Part shown: piece by piece, positions 1 to 12,953 of the stretch
How positions within the stretch are numbered: position 1 is the first letter of the stretch
Layout of the letters: the number at the start of each line of letters is the position of its first letter
From: Hymenoscyphus infarciens
Taxonomy: Eukaryota; Ascomycota; Leotiomycetes; Helotiales; Helotiaceae
Length of the DNA: 62,158 bases
Reading direction: 5' to 3'
Assembly: GCA_001414345.1 (NCBI GenBank)
Contig: LLCB01000327.1
Location: 1-62,158 of the forward strand
Notes under the pieces: model-generated
Databases searched by the model: none
The model's input: only the letters and a program-made list of their open reading frames with translations
Told to the model about the DNA's origin: nothing
Program-made: the position numbers and the translations under genes

Positions 1-2426
1 GGGGTAGACGAGGTACTGTAGGTAGATAGTGGGGAGGAATCATGTGAGTGTGTTTACTAGGCTGTGGATAGGTATCCTAGTCTTGTGCAACCGGAGTTGT
101 GACTTGTTAGTAGATGTTTGTCTATTTTTTGAGATGGAGGAATGAAAAATGGAGGCTTAGTTTATGTCTGGTGATATGTAGAGGTTGTCTGGTAGTTGTC
201 AGCTGCAGGTACAGACTGGGAAGGAAGCCAACTGGGAGGAATACCAAGTTGTCTGTAAGGTCCTGTATGGTACCTGCAGGTATTGATTGACTCGTGAAAA
301 AAGGTACGTTGGAATTAAAACCTTCATCTCCAACATTAGCAACAAAGCAAATTGCATTTGTTAATTGGGGAATTTGGAATGATACTCGAGTAAAACTCTT
401 CGATTGCGTTAGTCAACTTGGGCGGTTAACGGGTTGTCAGGGCGTCTACGGCAACGGGAGAGGCGCCGAGGTCTGAAAATAGGTCCTTGCCAGGGGGGCG
501 TGGCTCAAACGAGATGTCACCACCCAACATCCAGAATTGCTCAGCCTTATCGACAATCATCCATCCTCGGATGAAACATGAAACAAAAAACATTCTGCGA
601 TGACTCGATGTTGAGTGGTGGAAGAGGCGAAGGGGGGGTTGTTTTGGTGGGGAAGAGAAACAAAACAGGTGCTCTGTGTTCATCAGGAACCTCCAAGAAC
701 CCTGAGGAGCGCGGTTATGGGCTAAAAATATGGTCTCCTTTCGGTAGACAAGGGGTGTTGAGCCGGACCGGCAAAGGGGTGACATAAGCGATTCCAAAAT
801 TCTGACCGGAAAGACGACAGACCGGATTGGAAATAAACAAGAGGAGAACCATGAGGATGAGATGAACTATATACTTGATTTTCCTATTTTTGCAACGCAC
901 TCGCAACGCACTTGAGTCTTGAAGAATAGAACAAAATAGATGAGCTGAGCGAAGATGTTGCCATTTTAAGCGATGACTGATATGACTGAAGATGCTGTTA
1001 TTAAAAGTTAGCTATTGTTGGTCCCGAGGTGTTGGTTTTTTGTTTGAGAGATGGGAGGCGCGCGTGTCTTCTTCTTTTCTAAAACGATGCCTATCGAAGA
1101 ACCTTGACCTTGAACCAACACCTCGTAGCTGGATTGAGTAAACGTGTATCGCCCCGGAAGAGGAGTGATAAGGTCCGATTGACGCTGCGGTTGTGAAGCC
1201 TGGTAACTTAGGTGTTGTAATAATTGTAACAAAGTCTCTTGGGAATCTTCATCACAGCCGCCGAGGGCTTGTGGGAGGGAGGTGAGAAACGTGACTGCGA
1301 CCAACAACTCTTTTCTGAGCTACAGTTGTAGCTGAGTGTCATCGGGCGTAACTTGGAACTCGACTTGAAGTCAAATATCAGCCACGTTCACTAAAACGTG
1401 ACCTACACCGCCACCTCCGTTTCTAGGTAACTTTGAAATTCACAAACACCACTCCTAACCCCCTCAAAACAGTTACTCCATCAAAGCCTCAACACCGGAT
1501 CATTTATTATGGTCATCTCTCGGTCAAAATCACAACCAGACTCTAGCCGGCCCCATAACCGACGTATGACAAGGACACGCGTTACTACCTATGACTCTCG
1601 CTGTGAAGTCGCGATACCCCGCACTATGGGCTAAATATCTTCGACTGCCTTGCATTTGCTTCTCCGCTCCCGCATCGGCAGGGGGATCTCACACGGCTCT
1701 GCGATGGATTACAGAAGCGGCAGGGAGTGAGTAGCTCTCGCAGTTCTAACTTCCTACCCCAATTTTAGTATTATCCTATATACTTTTGGACAACTGGACA
1801 CAATTGTTCTAAACCATCTGGGTCAATATTTCAAACTTTCCAGCAAAATTTCAAGTAGTTTTCTTCGAAAGTAAAGTAACGAGAGCTACGAAAGCCAAAG
1901 TATTTACTGCCGCTTTTCTTCTTCATCGCGAACCGCTCAACGGCTTTTTCTCAATCTAGGAAGAATCTCTTACCCTTATTAAGAAACGATCACCGACACA
2001 CCCTCACCTTATGACAGATGATCCCATCAAGTCCCACATAAGCATTGCAATTTACCCAGCAGCAAATTGAGTGGTGAACCTTTCCCATGGCGGGGTTCTC
2101 TTTGTTACATTGCAGAATGCATAAAGTTGTGCCAGTCTCACGAAGTGCCTTTTTGGAGATACATGGGTTAAGTATTCCATCTATCCAATGATGACCTCCT
2201 TTTCAATGGGTATCAATCAGATCTTTATTTTCATTTATCCAAAGCTCCCTTTATCCGGAGCTATCATGAATATCCTCGACGAGGGGTTCTTTAGTCGGGA
2301 CCAAACAATAAATAATCTTTCGCATCCGCATAACAATTCTCCGCTTGTCCTTCGATTGTTTTTGCTTTCAACGGTTTTGGATTTGCCTACAAAATTTATA
2401 TTTGGGTGTCTCATAACTTTGCAAAG
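1..2426. other. Gene-free left flank and upstream region of the sugar transporter
   Basis: No reading frame here has convincing coding character. The longest frames lack ATG starts or have no recognisable domain. A minus-strand frame at 1008-1307 begins with a hydrophobic stretch but has no ATG and no family resemblance that I recognise. Base composition is ordinary, unlike the AT-rich block at the right end. The last few hundred bases (about 1800-2426) are presumably promoter and 5' leader of the transporter. No tRNA or rRNA was recognised by eye; this is not exhaustive. Confidence 0.5.
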
Positions 2427-4401
2427 ATGGTTTCCGGTGCTGCTGCTCCGGGCATTTACGACGCAGCTTTAATCAGACGTCAAAACCTGATGGGCGCGAG
2501 TGGCCCTGCTGCTCTAGTCAAGAATTTCAAAGTTTTCAGCATTGCCATGTTTGCATGCATAGGTGGACTTCTCTATGGTATGTCACTTGATCAATCCGAA
2601 TTGGACCCAGCTTACCATGACTAGGTTACAATCAAGGAGTCTTTTCCGGGGTTCTGACGATGCAAGCTTTCAAGGACCATATGGGAAATTATGATACCGA
2701 TAAACCAGAAGACCAAGCTCGAAAGGGGTGGCTGACTTCGATCCTCGAACTTGGTGCTTGGATAGGATGTTTACTTTCTGGATTCATGGCCGAGGTGTTT
2801 TCGAGAAAACGCGGTATCCTATTCGCGACGGGTGTGTTCATCTTGGGAGTTGTTATTCAAGCTACCGCAATAAGTGCCAAGCACAATTCAATTCTTGCGG
2901 GCCGCTTCATCACGTAAGTCATCAGCCAGGTTTGCTAATCGCGACCGCTAATATGTGATAGCGGAATGGGTGTTGGTTCGCTTTCCATGATCGTACCCAT
3001 GTACAACGCCGAAGTCGCTCCTCCCGAAGTTCGTGGATCTTTGATCGCCCTTCAGCAACTTGCCATTTGCTTCGGTATTCTGATAAGTTTCTGGATAGAC
3101 TACGGAACCAACTATATCGGAGGAACAGCAGACGCACAAAGTGAGGCTGCATGGCTTGTTCCCATTTGCCTGCAACTTTTCCCAGCAGTCATTTTATTCG
3201 GGGGCATTCTATATATGCCCTTCACACCCCGCTGGCTGGCTCACCACGGCCGTGAAGCAGAGGCCAGAAAGGTTCTTGCCAATCTTCGAGGTCTCTCTCA
3301 AGATCATGAGCTCGTCGAACTCGAATTTCTCGAAATCAAAGCACAATCTATGTTCGAGAAACGTACGGTGGCAGAACACTTCCCGCATCTTGCGAATCCC
3401 ACAGCTTGGAACGTTTTCAAATTACAGTTCGTTGCTATTGGATCTTTATTCAAAACCAAGGCCATGTTCAAACGTGTTATTGTTGCGACCGTTACCATGT
3501 TCTTTCAACAATGGGTAGGTGATCTCCGAGTTTTTTCCCTCTCAAGTTAGTTTACGAGGGTTGAGACTCCGTTTTCTCATCCTTCTCCCACCTACTTATA
3601 GCAATGGAAATACTAACTGTGAGCTCTTCCACAGACTGGAATTAATGCCGTCTTATACTACGCCCCAACTATTTTCAAATCCCTTGGCATGGGATCGAAT
3701 ACTACTTCTCTGCTCGCCACTGGAGTTGTGGGGATTGTCATGTTCATCGCAACCATTCCATCAGTTCTCTACATCGACAAGTTAGGAAGAAAGCCAATCT
3801 TGACAATTGGTGCTATCGGTATGGCATCCTGTCACATTGTAATCGCCGGTATCGTTGCCAAATACCGAGATAGCTGGGAGGATAATCAAGCTGCCGGATG
3901 GGGGGCTGTGGCCATGGTTTGGTTGTTTGTCGTCCATTTCGGATATAGTTGGGGACCTTGTGCCTGGATCATTGTTGCCGAAATTTGGCCGCTCTCCAAT
4001 CGACCTTATGGAATTGCACTGGGTGCTAGTTCCAACTGGATGAACAACTTTATTGTTGGACAGGTAAGCGCTCTCTCTACCTTGGTTTTCCGGACCATGC
4101 TAACAGTTCACAGGTGACGCCAGATATGCTCTCCGGTATCTCCTACGGTACGTACCTTGTCTTCGGGATCTTGACTTTCGGCGGAGCTGCCTTTGTTTGG
4201 TGGTTCGTTCCTGAAACGAAACGTCTCACGCTCGAGGAGATGGTTGTTATCTTTGGCTCCGAGGGTACTGCTCAAGCAGACTTTGAGAGGATGGATGAAA
4301 TTAACAAGGAGGTTGGGCTGGATAGAATTGCACGTGGAGCTGAGATTCATGATGAAAAACATCACGGCGTTCACGATGAGAAGATCGTCAAGGAGGAATG
4401 A
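2427..4401 (+). CDS. MFS sugar/monosaccharide transporter (sugar porter family)
   Basis: Predicted 569-residue, 12-helix proton-coupled sugar porter of the plasma membrane. Exons: 2427-2577, 2625-2913, 2962-3514, 3635-4063, 4114-4401; all introns are GT..AG, the first two only 47-48 bp. Family motifs are visible in order: NQGVFSG after helix 1, GRFITGMGVGS, the PRWLAHHGR motif after helix 6 (about residue 235), YYAPTIF in helix 7, DKLGRKP between helices 8 and 9, AEIWPLSNRPYG, and PETKRLTLEEM near residue 506. The tail is acidic with several histidines. The start at 2427 has a good context (AAAG ATG G) and gives the usual short cytoplasmic N-terminus. The substrate cannot be read from sequence; hexoses are most likely, and pentoses or related sugars are possible. 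No frameshift or stop is present, so the gene looks intact. The next gene follows on the same strand 531 bp downstream. Confidence 0.93.
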
Positions 4402-4932
4402 GGTATCTCGGGAAATTCCAATCCCAGCTAGTTCTCGATTTCCATCTACAAATTGTGTCTACGGGACACGCAGAGTGCGTAAGTCACGTGCGTCGCCATG
4501 GAGCTTCAATTTCGTTTTCTTTGTTTTCCTTGCTTTCCCCACCTCCTTCAACATCGCCGTTTCGGGGTTTCTCACGAACAACGCCATCAATTCAATCCTC
4601 TCGACTTCACGTAATTTTCTTTTCAATATTTGAGGAATTTTCCTCGCATTTAAAATGCCAGCGTTTGACTTTGGCAGTTTTGTGGGTTCGCGCACGATGG
4701 AAAGTGGCGTCGAATTCTTGACGCCAAAATCTTCTTGGAATGTAGTTCATTTCTCATAAATTCCATTACTTTCCCCAAGAATGTCGCCTCGCCACCTTTT
4801 TTCTTTGTTTTCCCATCAACCTCGACTTCCCTTCTCGAGCTCCAAATCCTTTAGTCGCAGCACACTCATCACGCTTCGTTATCCCGCAGCTCTCCTTGTT
4901 GCTCATTCAACCACTTGAATGAATAGCTCATC
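4402..4932. promoter_or_regulatory. Intergenic, promoter of the zinc-finger gene
   Basis: 531 bp between two co-oriented genes. It holds the 3' end of the transporter transcript and a CT-rich stretch around 4500-4560 and 4740-4830, typical of fungal promoter and leader sequence. No TATA-like box is convincing and no open frame looks coding. Confidence 0.4.
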
Positions 4933-7900
4933 ATGGCACCAAGAACTCGTACATCACCTAGAAAGAGACGAAGACCAGAAGATGAAAACCAGTACGAACT
5001 CGAACAGGGACCCGAGGAAGCAGTTGAAGTTCCTCCCGGCAAAAAACCTTCGCCCGGACTTGGTGGCTTCTTGAGGGGCCTTTTTGGACCTGCTACCGAC
5101 GATCCCAAGAAGTACGAGGAAGAGGTTCGAAAAGGCATGCCATCAGTCAACTCAGGGCCACCTCCTCCAAAGATGACCGACCAAGAAAAAGCCGCCTTTA
5201 TCGCAAACAGGATCGATGAAGAACATTTTGCCCTTCAAGCTAAAGAAGCGGATGATAAACTTCGTGCCCCTGATCGGAAAGCGAAATTGGATTGGCAGCC
5301 GGATATCACCCCCGACAATGAAGATTGGAAGGCGTTTTTCGACTTCATCAATGGTGAACTTGGGAACAATTCCATCTTAACTGTTCTCGACACGCATTTC
5401 GAAGAAGGCCAAAAATACATCATTCTACCCCCGGGTCCTGATGGACCGTTACTTAAGATCCAACAGGAGAATACTGAGCAATACAAGGCATCTCTTCAGG
5501 CGGGCGGCAAATTCCATGGCGTTCATGACAACATGACGACGAAAATGACAATGTTGCACTTCGGGTTACCAGTTGAACCCATGTCAAGAAACAACATTTT
5601 CCGTGCTGGACAGCACCCGGATGAGGACGACGAGCCCGATGAAGAAATGGGACCAGATAGATATGAGAGGATTTACTATGCTTCGAAGCCTCTGGAGTTT
5701 TTGGACACTTACTGGGAAAGAGGCATGGGAAATCCTCTCTTGCGTCGTAAGTGTATTGGTTCTCTAACAATGGTCTTTACTGATGAAAACAGGAGCACGA
5801 CCCGTTGTGAGCATGCGTGGCGCTGCAGGAAGCCCAGAAGATCTAGATATGAGCGACGCACCACCAATTTATTCTCATTCGACGCATGGAGCCGTGGGAC
5901 TACGGGGTGGTGCGATGGTCCCTTCTAAGTCACCACGCAAAAAGTCACCGGCAAGCAAAAAGACGTCACCAAGCAAGAAGATATCGACAATAAAAGAGGT
6001 TCCCGCAAGTCAGTTTGTTCCGACTGATGCTGCTGATGTTGCTGTTTTGGCACCCGCAATCGGCCCCAGTGACAATTTCAACAGGGAGCGGATTCTGAAG
6101 CAAAGAGCTGCTGAGATCAGAATACAAAAGTATGACCCTTGGATGGCCGAACAACGTCGACAAGATCGCCTCCAAAGAGAATCCTATTACACTGACCATC
6201 GCGCTATTGTCCCAGGTCAAAAAGCAGAACCTCCACTCTTTGGGATGACAAGGGAACTCATGCTTAGCGTCAGCGATGCACTGCCGACAATCTACAGCCA
6301 ACGGTTGACTCCAACAGACATCAATGCCGTTCTGGATGAGAATCAGAATGCAAGGAACAGAATCCTTGAACGAATGGATGTCTGCGTGTTTTGCAACCAA
6401 TCATTCCAGAAATGGAAACGGCACGAGATGCAAGCTCACCTCCAGAAGCATGCCGATCAGATTGCCTCTGCTGGGAAATGTCCAATCTGCGCTACCGAAC
6501 AGTGGGCGATGATGAATATGGAGCAAAAAAAGAGACATGTCGCTTTTCATCAAAAACAGAGGGTCGTGTGGGAGGCTGAATATTGCCCAATATGTGGTGA
6601 GGATTTTTCACATATAGGGAAGCAAGAAGATATTATTCGCCATCTGGCTGAACATCCTCCTGGAATGCTTCGGTTTTGTGATAGATGTGGGCTTGAGGAG
6701 TCGGCATGTTCCAAGTCTGAAATTGACAACCACAAGAAGAAGTGCGTCCAAGCCGCCGAAAGATTTGAGGATGACCCAGCGCCTCGTTTCTGCGAAATTT
6801 GTGGCACGAATCGAACAGAGGAGAGTGAACAGGGGCGGATCATTCACCGAATGATATGCAATGTCGATCAGCGCGGATATTATTGTCGAAAGTGTGGTCT
6901 CAATATGAATTCCATGTCAGTGGAGAATCGAAGTCGTCACGTAGCTCGGTGCAAACCTCCAAGGGGGTGGAAGGGGAAGCATTGTCAAACATGTGGTGAA
7001 GATCAGAGTGGTGACTGGATCGAAGCTCGCAGAGACCACCGTAAAAAGTGCTGGCTCAATATCGAAAGCGAGCGCCCATCAGAGCAAGAGACGGTTGACG
7101 GTATGTCCTCCTCGTCACACTCAGGAGCAGGTATACTAACTCCCCTCGCAGAGATGAGAAAGGCGGTTGAGAGACAAAACGAAATTCTCGCAAAAACCCG
7201 AGCGGAGGCAAGTGAAGGTATGATATTGACCTTGGTCGGCATCATCACCATGTGTAGAAGACTAACCAGCTTATAGTGCGAGCGGCGTATACAGCAACTC
7301 GAATTCAAGGTCCAGTTGGAATGTGTGCTGCTAATTGTGGAACCTCTTTGGAGGGCATGACTGCTTTTCAAGTCAACGAGCATATGAAGATACACACCTG
7401 GGATGGAAGGACCCTTGCTAGTAGTGTCTTAAAGAGCGCTACCCTCCCAAAGACCCCCGTATTTCTTCAAGACCAACCATGGAATTTCAAAGATATAGAT
7501 CAAGGAGCCAAGGACACCGACAAACTGCGTAGTGGTCGCAAGCGGACTCGATTTCAAGATGGTGAATCTGATCTCGAACCCGAGGAAAGGTCCCCAAAGA
7601 AGCGTGCTGAAAAGCCAGGTAGAAAGCCTCCTGCACCAAAAGCTGGGACCAAGGCAATAACTAAGACTGTGAAACCTGAGCCTGGTCCTGAATCGGAATC
7701 GGAATCTGAACCACCTGGGCCTGAATCGGAATCTGAACCTGAAAGTGGAGAGTCGGATTTTAGACCTACTGGCGAGGAGGAAACCACAACCGAACCATCT
7801 ATACCTAAAACCGGTAAAGGTGGTGGAAGACCTAAAGCAACCGGTGCAGGTTTAGCACCCAAACTAGCTAAATCTCCTGCACCCAAACCCAAGGGTGGCA

Positions 7901-9315
7901 GAAAGAAGGGGTCTGACGAGGGAGAAGAAGAAGAGCCATCCACCGATGATGAAAGTGAAGGTTCGGATTTCCAGCCTGGAGGTCGCAGTGATTCCAGTGA
8001 CCAAGCTGAGGGCGGAGGAGAGGATGACACAAAGCCCAAGCGATACAAGAGGTACAAGGACGAAGATGGAGAGTGGGTCTATTACACAGACTTTGATGAT
8101 GATGAACCATCGGATGACGGTGGCAAGAAGCAAAAGGTTACCAAGTCCAGAGGTAATAGACCACCTCACGCTCCTGCCGACAACAAGTTCTACAAACGGA
8201 TTGTTCAAGCAGATGGGCGTTGGACTTATGCAACGGATGTCGAAGATGAGTCAATTCCCTCGGATGAAATTGCTTCCGACGTTACTCCTGGGGGAACGAT
8301 CATACCCAAAGGAACCAGAGGCGAGAGGGCTCAAGCTGCTGCCAGGAAGAAGAACAGAAAGACCACAAAGCCATCTCCAATTCGCGAACCTACCAAACCT
8401 CCCAAACCTGTCAAACCAACTAAAGCACCTAATCTAAGCCCCGAGCCTTCTGGTGATGAGTCTGATGAGATTGAAAGAAAGAAGGCAGCAGCAGCCAAAA
8501 CCGGGAAACCCTCCGGACCAGCTAAAGCACCCAAACATAAGCCAAGCAGAAGAATCCAGTCTCCCGTTGGTGAGGATGATGACAATGTCCAGACTCAGCA
8601 AGATGTCGACGATGAGCCTCGGAGGGTTGATAGACCTCCCAGAAGGGGAAGGGTGGCAGCCAAAGTAGCCCAGAAAGCTAGCAAACCTGAGGACGAGGTT
8701 GCGGAAATGTCAGATATATCAGACCAAAGGCCTTTTGACGCTGGAGATTACGAAATGAACACCGACTCCAAATCTGATTCGAACCCTGAGTTTAAGCCCT
8801 TTTTAAAGAGAGGCGCAAGAAGACGCAGACCGTCGGAAGACACCCCATACATCTATAGAAGACTTTCCGACATCCCGCTGGATATGAGAGAAGGCTTGAC
8901 TGAAGGAGAATGGGAAATCGTGATGTTTCGGATGGCGAAGGGGCCTCTGTCTCCCAGATGGGTCAGGGATGGGAGGCTTGTGCCTGAGTACTGGGAGGAG
9001 TGGCACTCCCCTACCAAAAACCTCCAACCTACCCCTGAGAAGGTTTCGTCGGGATCGCCAAGGAAGAGTGCTATTGTCCGGGGTCCTTTGCACTCTCCAA
9101 AGAAGCAGCCGGCTGCTGGTGCTCGCCGAGGTTCTCGTGCTCCTGTGAAACCACCACCGTCTACTGCGGCTTCCTCGAGATCTACTCGCGCTCCAAAAGC
9201 CGCTGTTCCAGCCCAAACTCCTGGGGGGGGAAATAAGAAGATTCCGATCCCAGCATCAACTGGTCGTCGTGGGAAAAAGCCACCAGTATCGCCAACTTCA
9301 CCAGTTGGTGTATGA
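4933..9315 (+). CDS. Large multi-zinc-finger nuclear protein with charged repetitive tail, function unknown
   Basis: Predicted 1408 residues. Exons: 4933-5746, 5793-7100, 7152-7217, 7277-9315. The second intron (7101-7151) is 51 bp and open in frame, but it has GTATGT, TACTAAC and GCAG, so I treat it as spliced. The N-terminus is basic (RTSPRKRRRP), like a nuclear signal. Residues about 469-692 hold seven closely spaced Cys/His fingers (for example CVFCNQSF...H..H, CPICGEDF...H..H, then CC/HC types ending HxxxC), with an eighth, CAANCG...H..H, near 745. A short coiled coil (MRKAVERQNEILAK) lies between. The C-terminal half alternates acidic Ser/Glu runs and Lys/Pro-rich stretches. It carries repeated short motifs: DGEWVYYTD and DGRWTYATD, and SDFRP and SDFQP. 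A folded-looking patch, LTEGEWEIVMFRMAKG, lies near the end. I do not recognise the family; a chromatin or DNA-binding scaffold is a guess. Confidence 0.85.
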
Positions 9316-10190
9316 TTAAACCGATGAGTAAATTGTTAAAGCTTTGGATTTCATTTTGCTTTTCTTCTTGATTCTATGGGTTTTCTTTTCCTTCTGATTT
9401 TGTAGGGCTTCTTTTCCTTGGGGGCGATGAGGTTGTTTTTGGTGTGGATGAACTAATTGAGAGTGAAGGTTGGGGTTTGGATTAATGTTTGTTATAATCT
9501 ATTAACTTTTCTTATTTTTTTTTAATTTACATTTCCTTCCTAAATCCAATTTTCTAATTCTTGCTTTTTTATTCAGTGAGTGACCGTTCCTTTCGCGTAG
9601 TATGCGTGCTTGCCTAGGTTGGTCTCTGTAAAGATGTGAACCCCGTGACAACTGGTACACACTTCTAGACCATCTCGGATTTCAAATGTTGCTCACCATC
9701 CATTACTCTAGAAACCCAGATCCTCCACAATGCTAAGCGAGTTTGGTCACAATTGTCAGGACAACCAAAAAAGGGGGCTTGCATACTCAAGTACCTACAA
9801 ATAAAACCGGTCGATTCCAAGCCAGAAACAGTCTCTATATGCCAAGATACCGCATTCGCTGACCACGAGACTTTAGGAATGCATTGCTACCAGCAACCAA
9901 AAGCCACAAAACGCCACCTCCTAACCCATCCTCTCGGTTACTGCTCTCAGTAAACATACCAGCGAGATCATGTGACACCTCTGAAAACGGAAGACATGGG
10001 TTTCCTATTTAACAAGGATGTTCCGTCACGTTGGGTCTCTTTCTTGACTGTTTCAACGTCATCGTTTGTTTCTCCGATCCTAGTTGTCAAAAATTCCCCA
10101 CTTCTGGATCGCAACTCATCTCTTCGCTACTTACACAATACCTACAACTACACTACACATGCCCACTAGCTTCATCGAAAACCAATCAGA
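9316..10190. other. Intergenic, zinc-finger gene 3' region and MARVEL gene promoter
   Basis: 875 bp with T-rich sequence after the stop (about 9340-9560), likely 3' UTR and polyadenylation region. No coding frame is convincing. The last 200 bp are CT/CA-rich and probably contain the promoter and leader of the next gene. Confidence 0.4.
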
Positions 10191-10793
10191 ATGGGTACCG
10201 GGACAAGAGTCGTCTCCGTCCTTCTCCGCTTTTTCGAACTCTGCTCTGCAGCCATCATCACAGGCGTCGTGGGCCACTTCCTCTACCTAGTCAACCAAGG
10301 AGACGGTCACATCAACTCCAAACTCCTATTCACAATCGCACTCGCGGGAATATCACTATTCTTCTCAATCTTATTCATTTTCCCCTTTCGATGGACATTC
10401 TGGGCTTTTCCACTCGATTTCTCTATCTTCGTCATGTGGATGGTATCATTCGGTCTTCTTGAAGATCTAGGTGGTGGACATACTTGCGATGCTTATTGGC
10501 AATGGAACTACTGGGGATATTATTGGGGTGGTTACTGGACTTATCCAAATACTGTTAATGCGGCGGTTGTTAAATCCGCTGGATGCAATCAGTGGAGGAC
10601 CACTATGGCTTTCATCTTTTTGGGAGGAGTCACTTGGTTGTTGAGTTCGGCACTTGTGAGTTCACATTTCCTTGGGGTGAGATTCAAAAGAGGTGCTAAT
10701 CTTAAATAGGGGATTATCGCCGTTGCCTCTCATAGGGATGAGAAGAGGGAAGGCTATCCTACAAAGGTTAAGAAGGACCAGTCAGTCACCTAG
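10191..10793 (+). CDS. MARVEL-like four-helix membrane protein
   Basis: Predicted 182 residues from two exons, 10191-10655 and 10710-10793. The 54-bp intron has GTGAGT, GCTAAT and a TAG acceptor. Four hydrophobic segments are clear: around residues 10-32, 44-66, 70-90 and 138-158. The loop between helices 3 and 4 is rich in Trp/Tyr/Gly (QWNYWGYYWGGYW) and holds two cysteines, as in many fungal MARVEL-domain proteins, which are small membrane proteins thought to act in membrane microdomains or vesicle traffic. The tail is short, charged and cytosolic (SHRDEKREGYPTK). The order fits MARVEL, but the domain call is from topology and general resemblance, without a profile match. The gene is convergent with the membrane protein that follows. 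Confidence 0.8.
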
Positions 10794-11356
10794 AGTACGG
10801 TCTAAGCTTCAAGGCTTGTGGTGTTCGTAGCTCTTGTGCGTCTTTATATATGCGGGTTCATGATATCCTCGGGTTGGCTGTGGAGTCAGGCGTTGGGCAT
10901 TGATGCTCGGGTTCTGGCATCATAATACTTTGTAATAATTTTGCATTCTGGCTTCTAATATGAATTTGTCCTTGTCATTACTTTTCGGCTTATGCGTATG
11001 ATGGGGTGTTAACGAGCAAGCCTCGGCTAGATTCTCAGCTTGGTGGTTAAGTCACATAAGTATTAGTTGTTAATGTAGAAGTCTTCGTAAATGTCGAGTG
11101 TGTTGAGAAATCTAGGCTTTTTATCTGGGCATACTTAAGCTAATTTTGTCTAAGAAAACCCCGAAAAATTGAAACCAGTACCTGAAATCCTGTAAGGGGA
11201 CTGTGAAATAGATTTTCTACTTCCCAAGTCTTTCCAAAGAGGGAGAATGTGTACACGGGTGAACTATTGGAGATTTAAAGATTAAATGTAATTTTATTAT
11301 TATTAAAAGGCTCTATAATTCATAGCATATTCCGTCAACGGAAAACTCATCCTACC
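10794..11356. other. Convergent intergenic region
   Basis: 563 bp between convergent 3' ends. It is AT-rich near 11270-11330 and contains presumed polyadenylation regions of both neighbours. No gene or repeat was seen. Confidence 0.4.
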
Positions 11357-12953
11357 TTACCCTCTCTGTGTCCGTGATATCCATTCCTCCTTGGCCGTAG
11401 CTATCGTCGAGTCCAGGGTAGAATTTGGAAGGGCAGTGAGCTGTGACATCCATTCAGTTCCATTGAAAATCTGGTTTTGATGCAGATTCAGCTGGACATT
11501 TCCATGAGTTCGACCACGACACCATCCATCTAATGGCATAAACCGAACAACAGTCACATTTACAGTCGATTCCCCTAAATAATAACCAGCAAATCTCTTG
11601 TCAACCAGTGGAGCGGTACTCTTAGCCGCTTCGGCTTGTGTGTAGTAACCGTTCCCAGCCTGATCAAACGCGTTCAGAGTGCTTAGGTATATTCCCTTTG
11701 TGGAGCAGGAACCATCATAATCCGATGGGATGGTATTGAAGCCACCACAGGGTGTCTTTTTAGTTTCAATACACGCTAGAGTGAAGAGAACAATCCAGAT
11801 GGCGAACAAGGAGACTGTTTGAATTTTGTACCATGTCGACTGTATACATGGAATGATGACCGTGGTCTGTTGGTGCTTCAAACAGTAGAATCCCATGATA
11901 AGAAATGTGGACAGCGCGAGGTAAAGAATCTGCACTATTTGACAGAAAGCGGTGATCGTGAGGACGCTTGGAGTCCAAGGGGCAACATATCGAGTCGCCA
12001 CAGCAGCTATAATAAAGTTGCAAGATAGAAAGAAAGTGCGGATGGCTCTACCCCTCCAATTGTTACTTGGGTAGGAGCTGGCCTCAAATGGCGCGGTATG
12101 GTCTGGATGAAGCATCAAGCCCGTCAATGAAGATGATATTGGAAACATCTGGGGTGAAGATACAGCTTGCTTTTCTTCCTCGGAGGCAATATTCCCATCC
12201 TCCATCAGTTCTTGATCCATTTCCTTCGATGTTACGTGAGTATAACAACCTTCATCTGAGAGCCAATATGCCGCAGGTAGTCGCAGTAACCCGAAAATCG
12301 TGAGGGGGTAAAATATCGTGGCTATTGAAACTTGCCAGCTTCCTTGTGTGCCCTTGACCAAATCGTAAATCGCTTGGAATCCTTGTGCTGTTATGATGAT
12401 GGTTTCGATAAACGTTTTCGAAACAATTTTGTTGTGATTATGCATAGGAATTCGGGTGCAAAATTGCCTATAAATATGTTAGTATTCTCTTCCTGTAATC
12501 AGTGACACGAGGTCCCTCTGAAGAATTATTGAATGACAGCGCATTGAAAACGCCATGCGATGGCAAAATGCCCCAAGATACTGAATAGAAACATAAAAGA
12601 ATTTACCTCGATTTTTCCATCATAGATTCAGAGCCATCCCATTGTTTTCCATCCCAAAATCTCGTATTTGTTGCCCCCATATCAATCGCCTTCCACTGTT
12701 TGGCCCGAGCCCGCCTTTCTGTAATTGCCATGTATCTCCAGATGATTGACGTAGGATTATAAAATCCAATCATATCATGCCATCGTGGTTCATTACGATG
12801 AAGATACACCGCGACCGGAACACCAATGAAGATGTGAACGACGAGAGGTGCGAGACATAAAGTAATTTGCGCAAGCCAATCGCTAGGGGAAATACTTTCA
12901 TCCTGTCCTCGAGAACTGAGGGGGAAAAGAAACCCAACGTTTGGCAACGACAT
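11357..12953 (-). CDS. Polytopic membrane protein of unknown function
   Basis: Read on the minus strand: exon 1 12953-12607, intron 12606-12468 (139 bp, GTAAAT..TATAG), exon 2 12467-11357, giving 485 residues. About six hydrophobic helices are visible: LVVHIFIGVPVAVYL near the N-terminus, then one after FCTRIPMHNHNKIV, IFYPLTIFGLLRLPAAYWL, a pair around FFLSCNFIIAAVATRYV and IVQILYLALSTFLIMG, and VSLFAIWIVLFTLACI. The C-terminal 130 residues are hydrophilic with three N-glycosylation sequons (NVT, NGT, NST) and several cysteines, suggesting an extracellular or lumenal domain. The start is uncertain: the frame stays open upstream of ATG 12953 to about 13022 without another ATG, so a further 5' exon is possible. 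I do not recognise a named family. The frame is intact. Confidence 0.75.

Noticed and set aside
1008..1307. Minus-strand frame with a signal-peptide-like start
   Set aside because: No ATG in frame, no splice-supported extension, and no domain I recognise.
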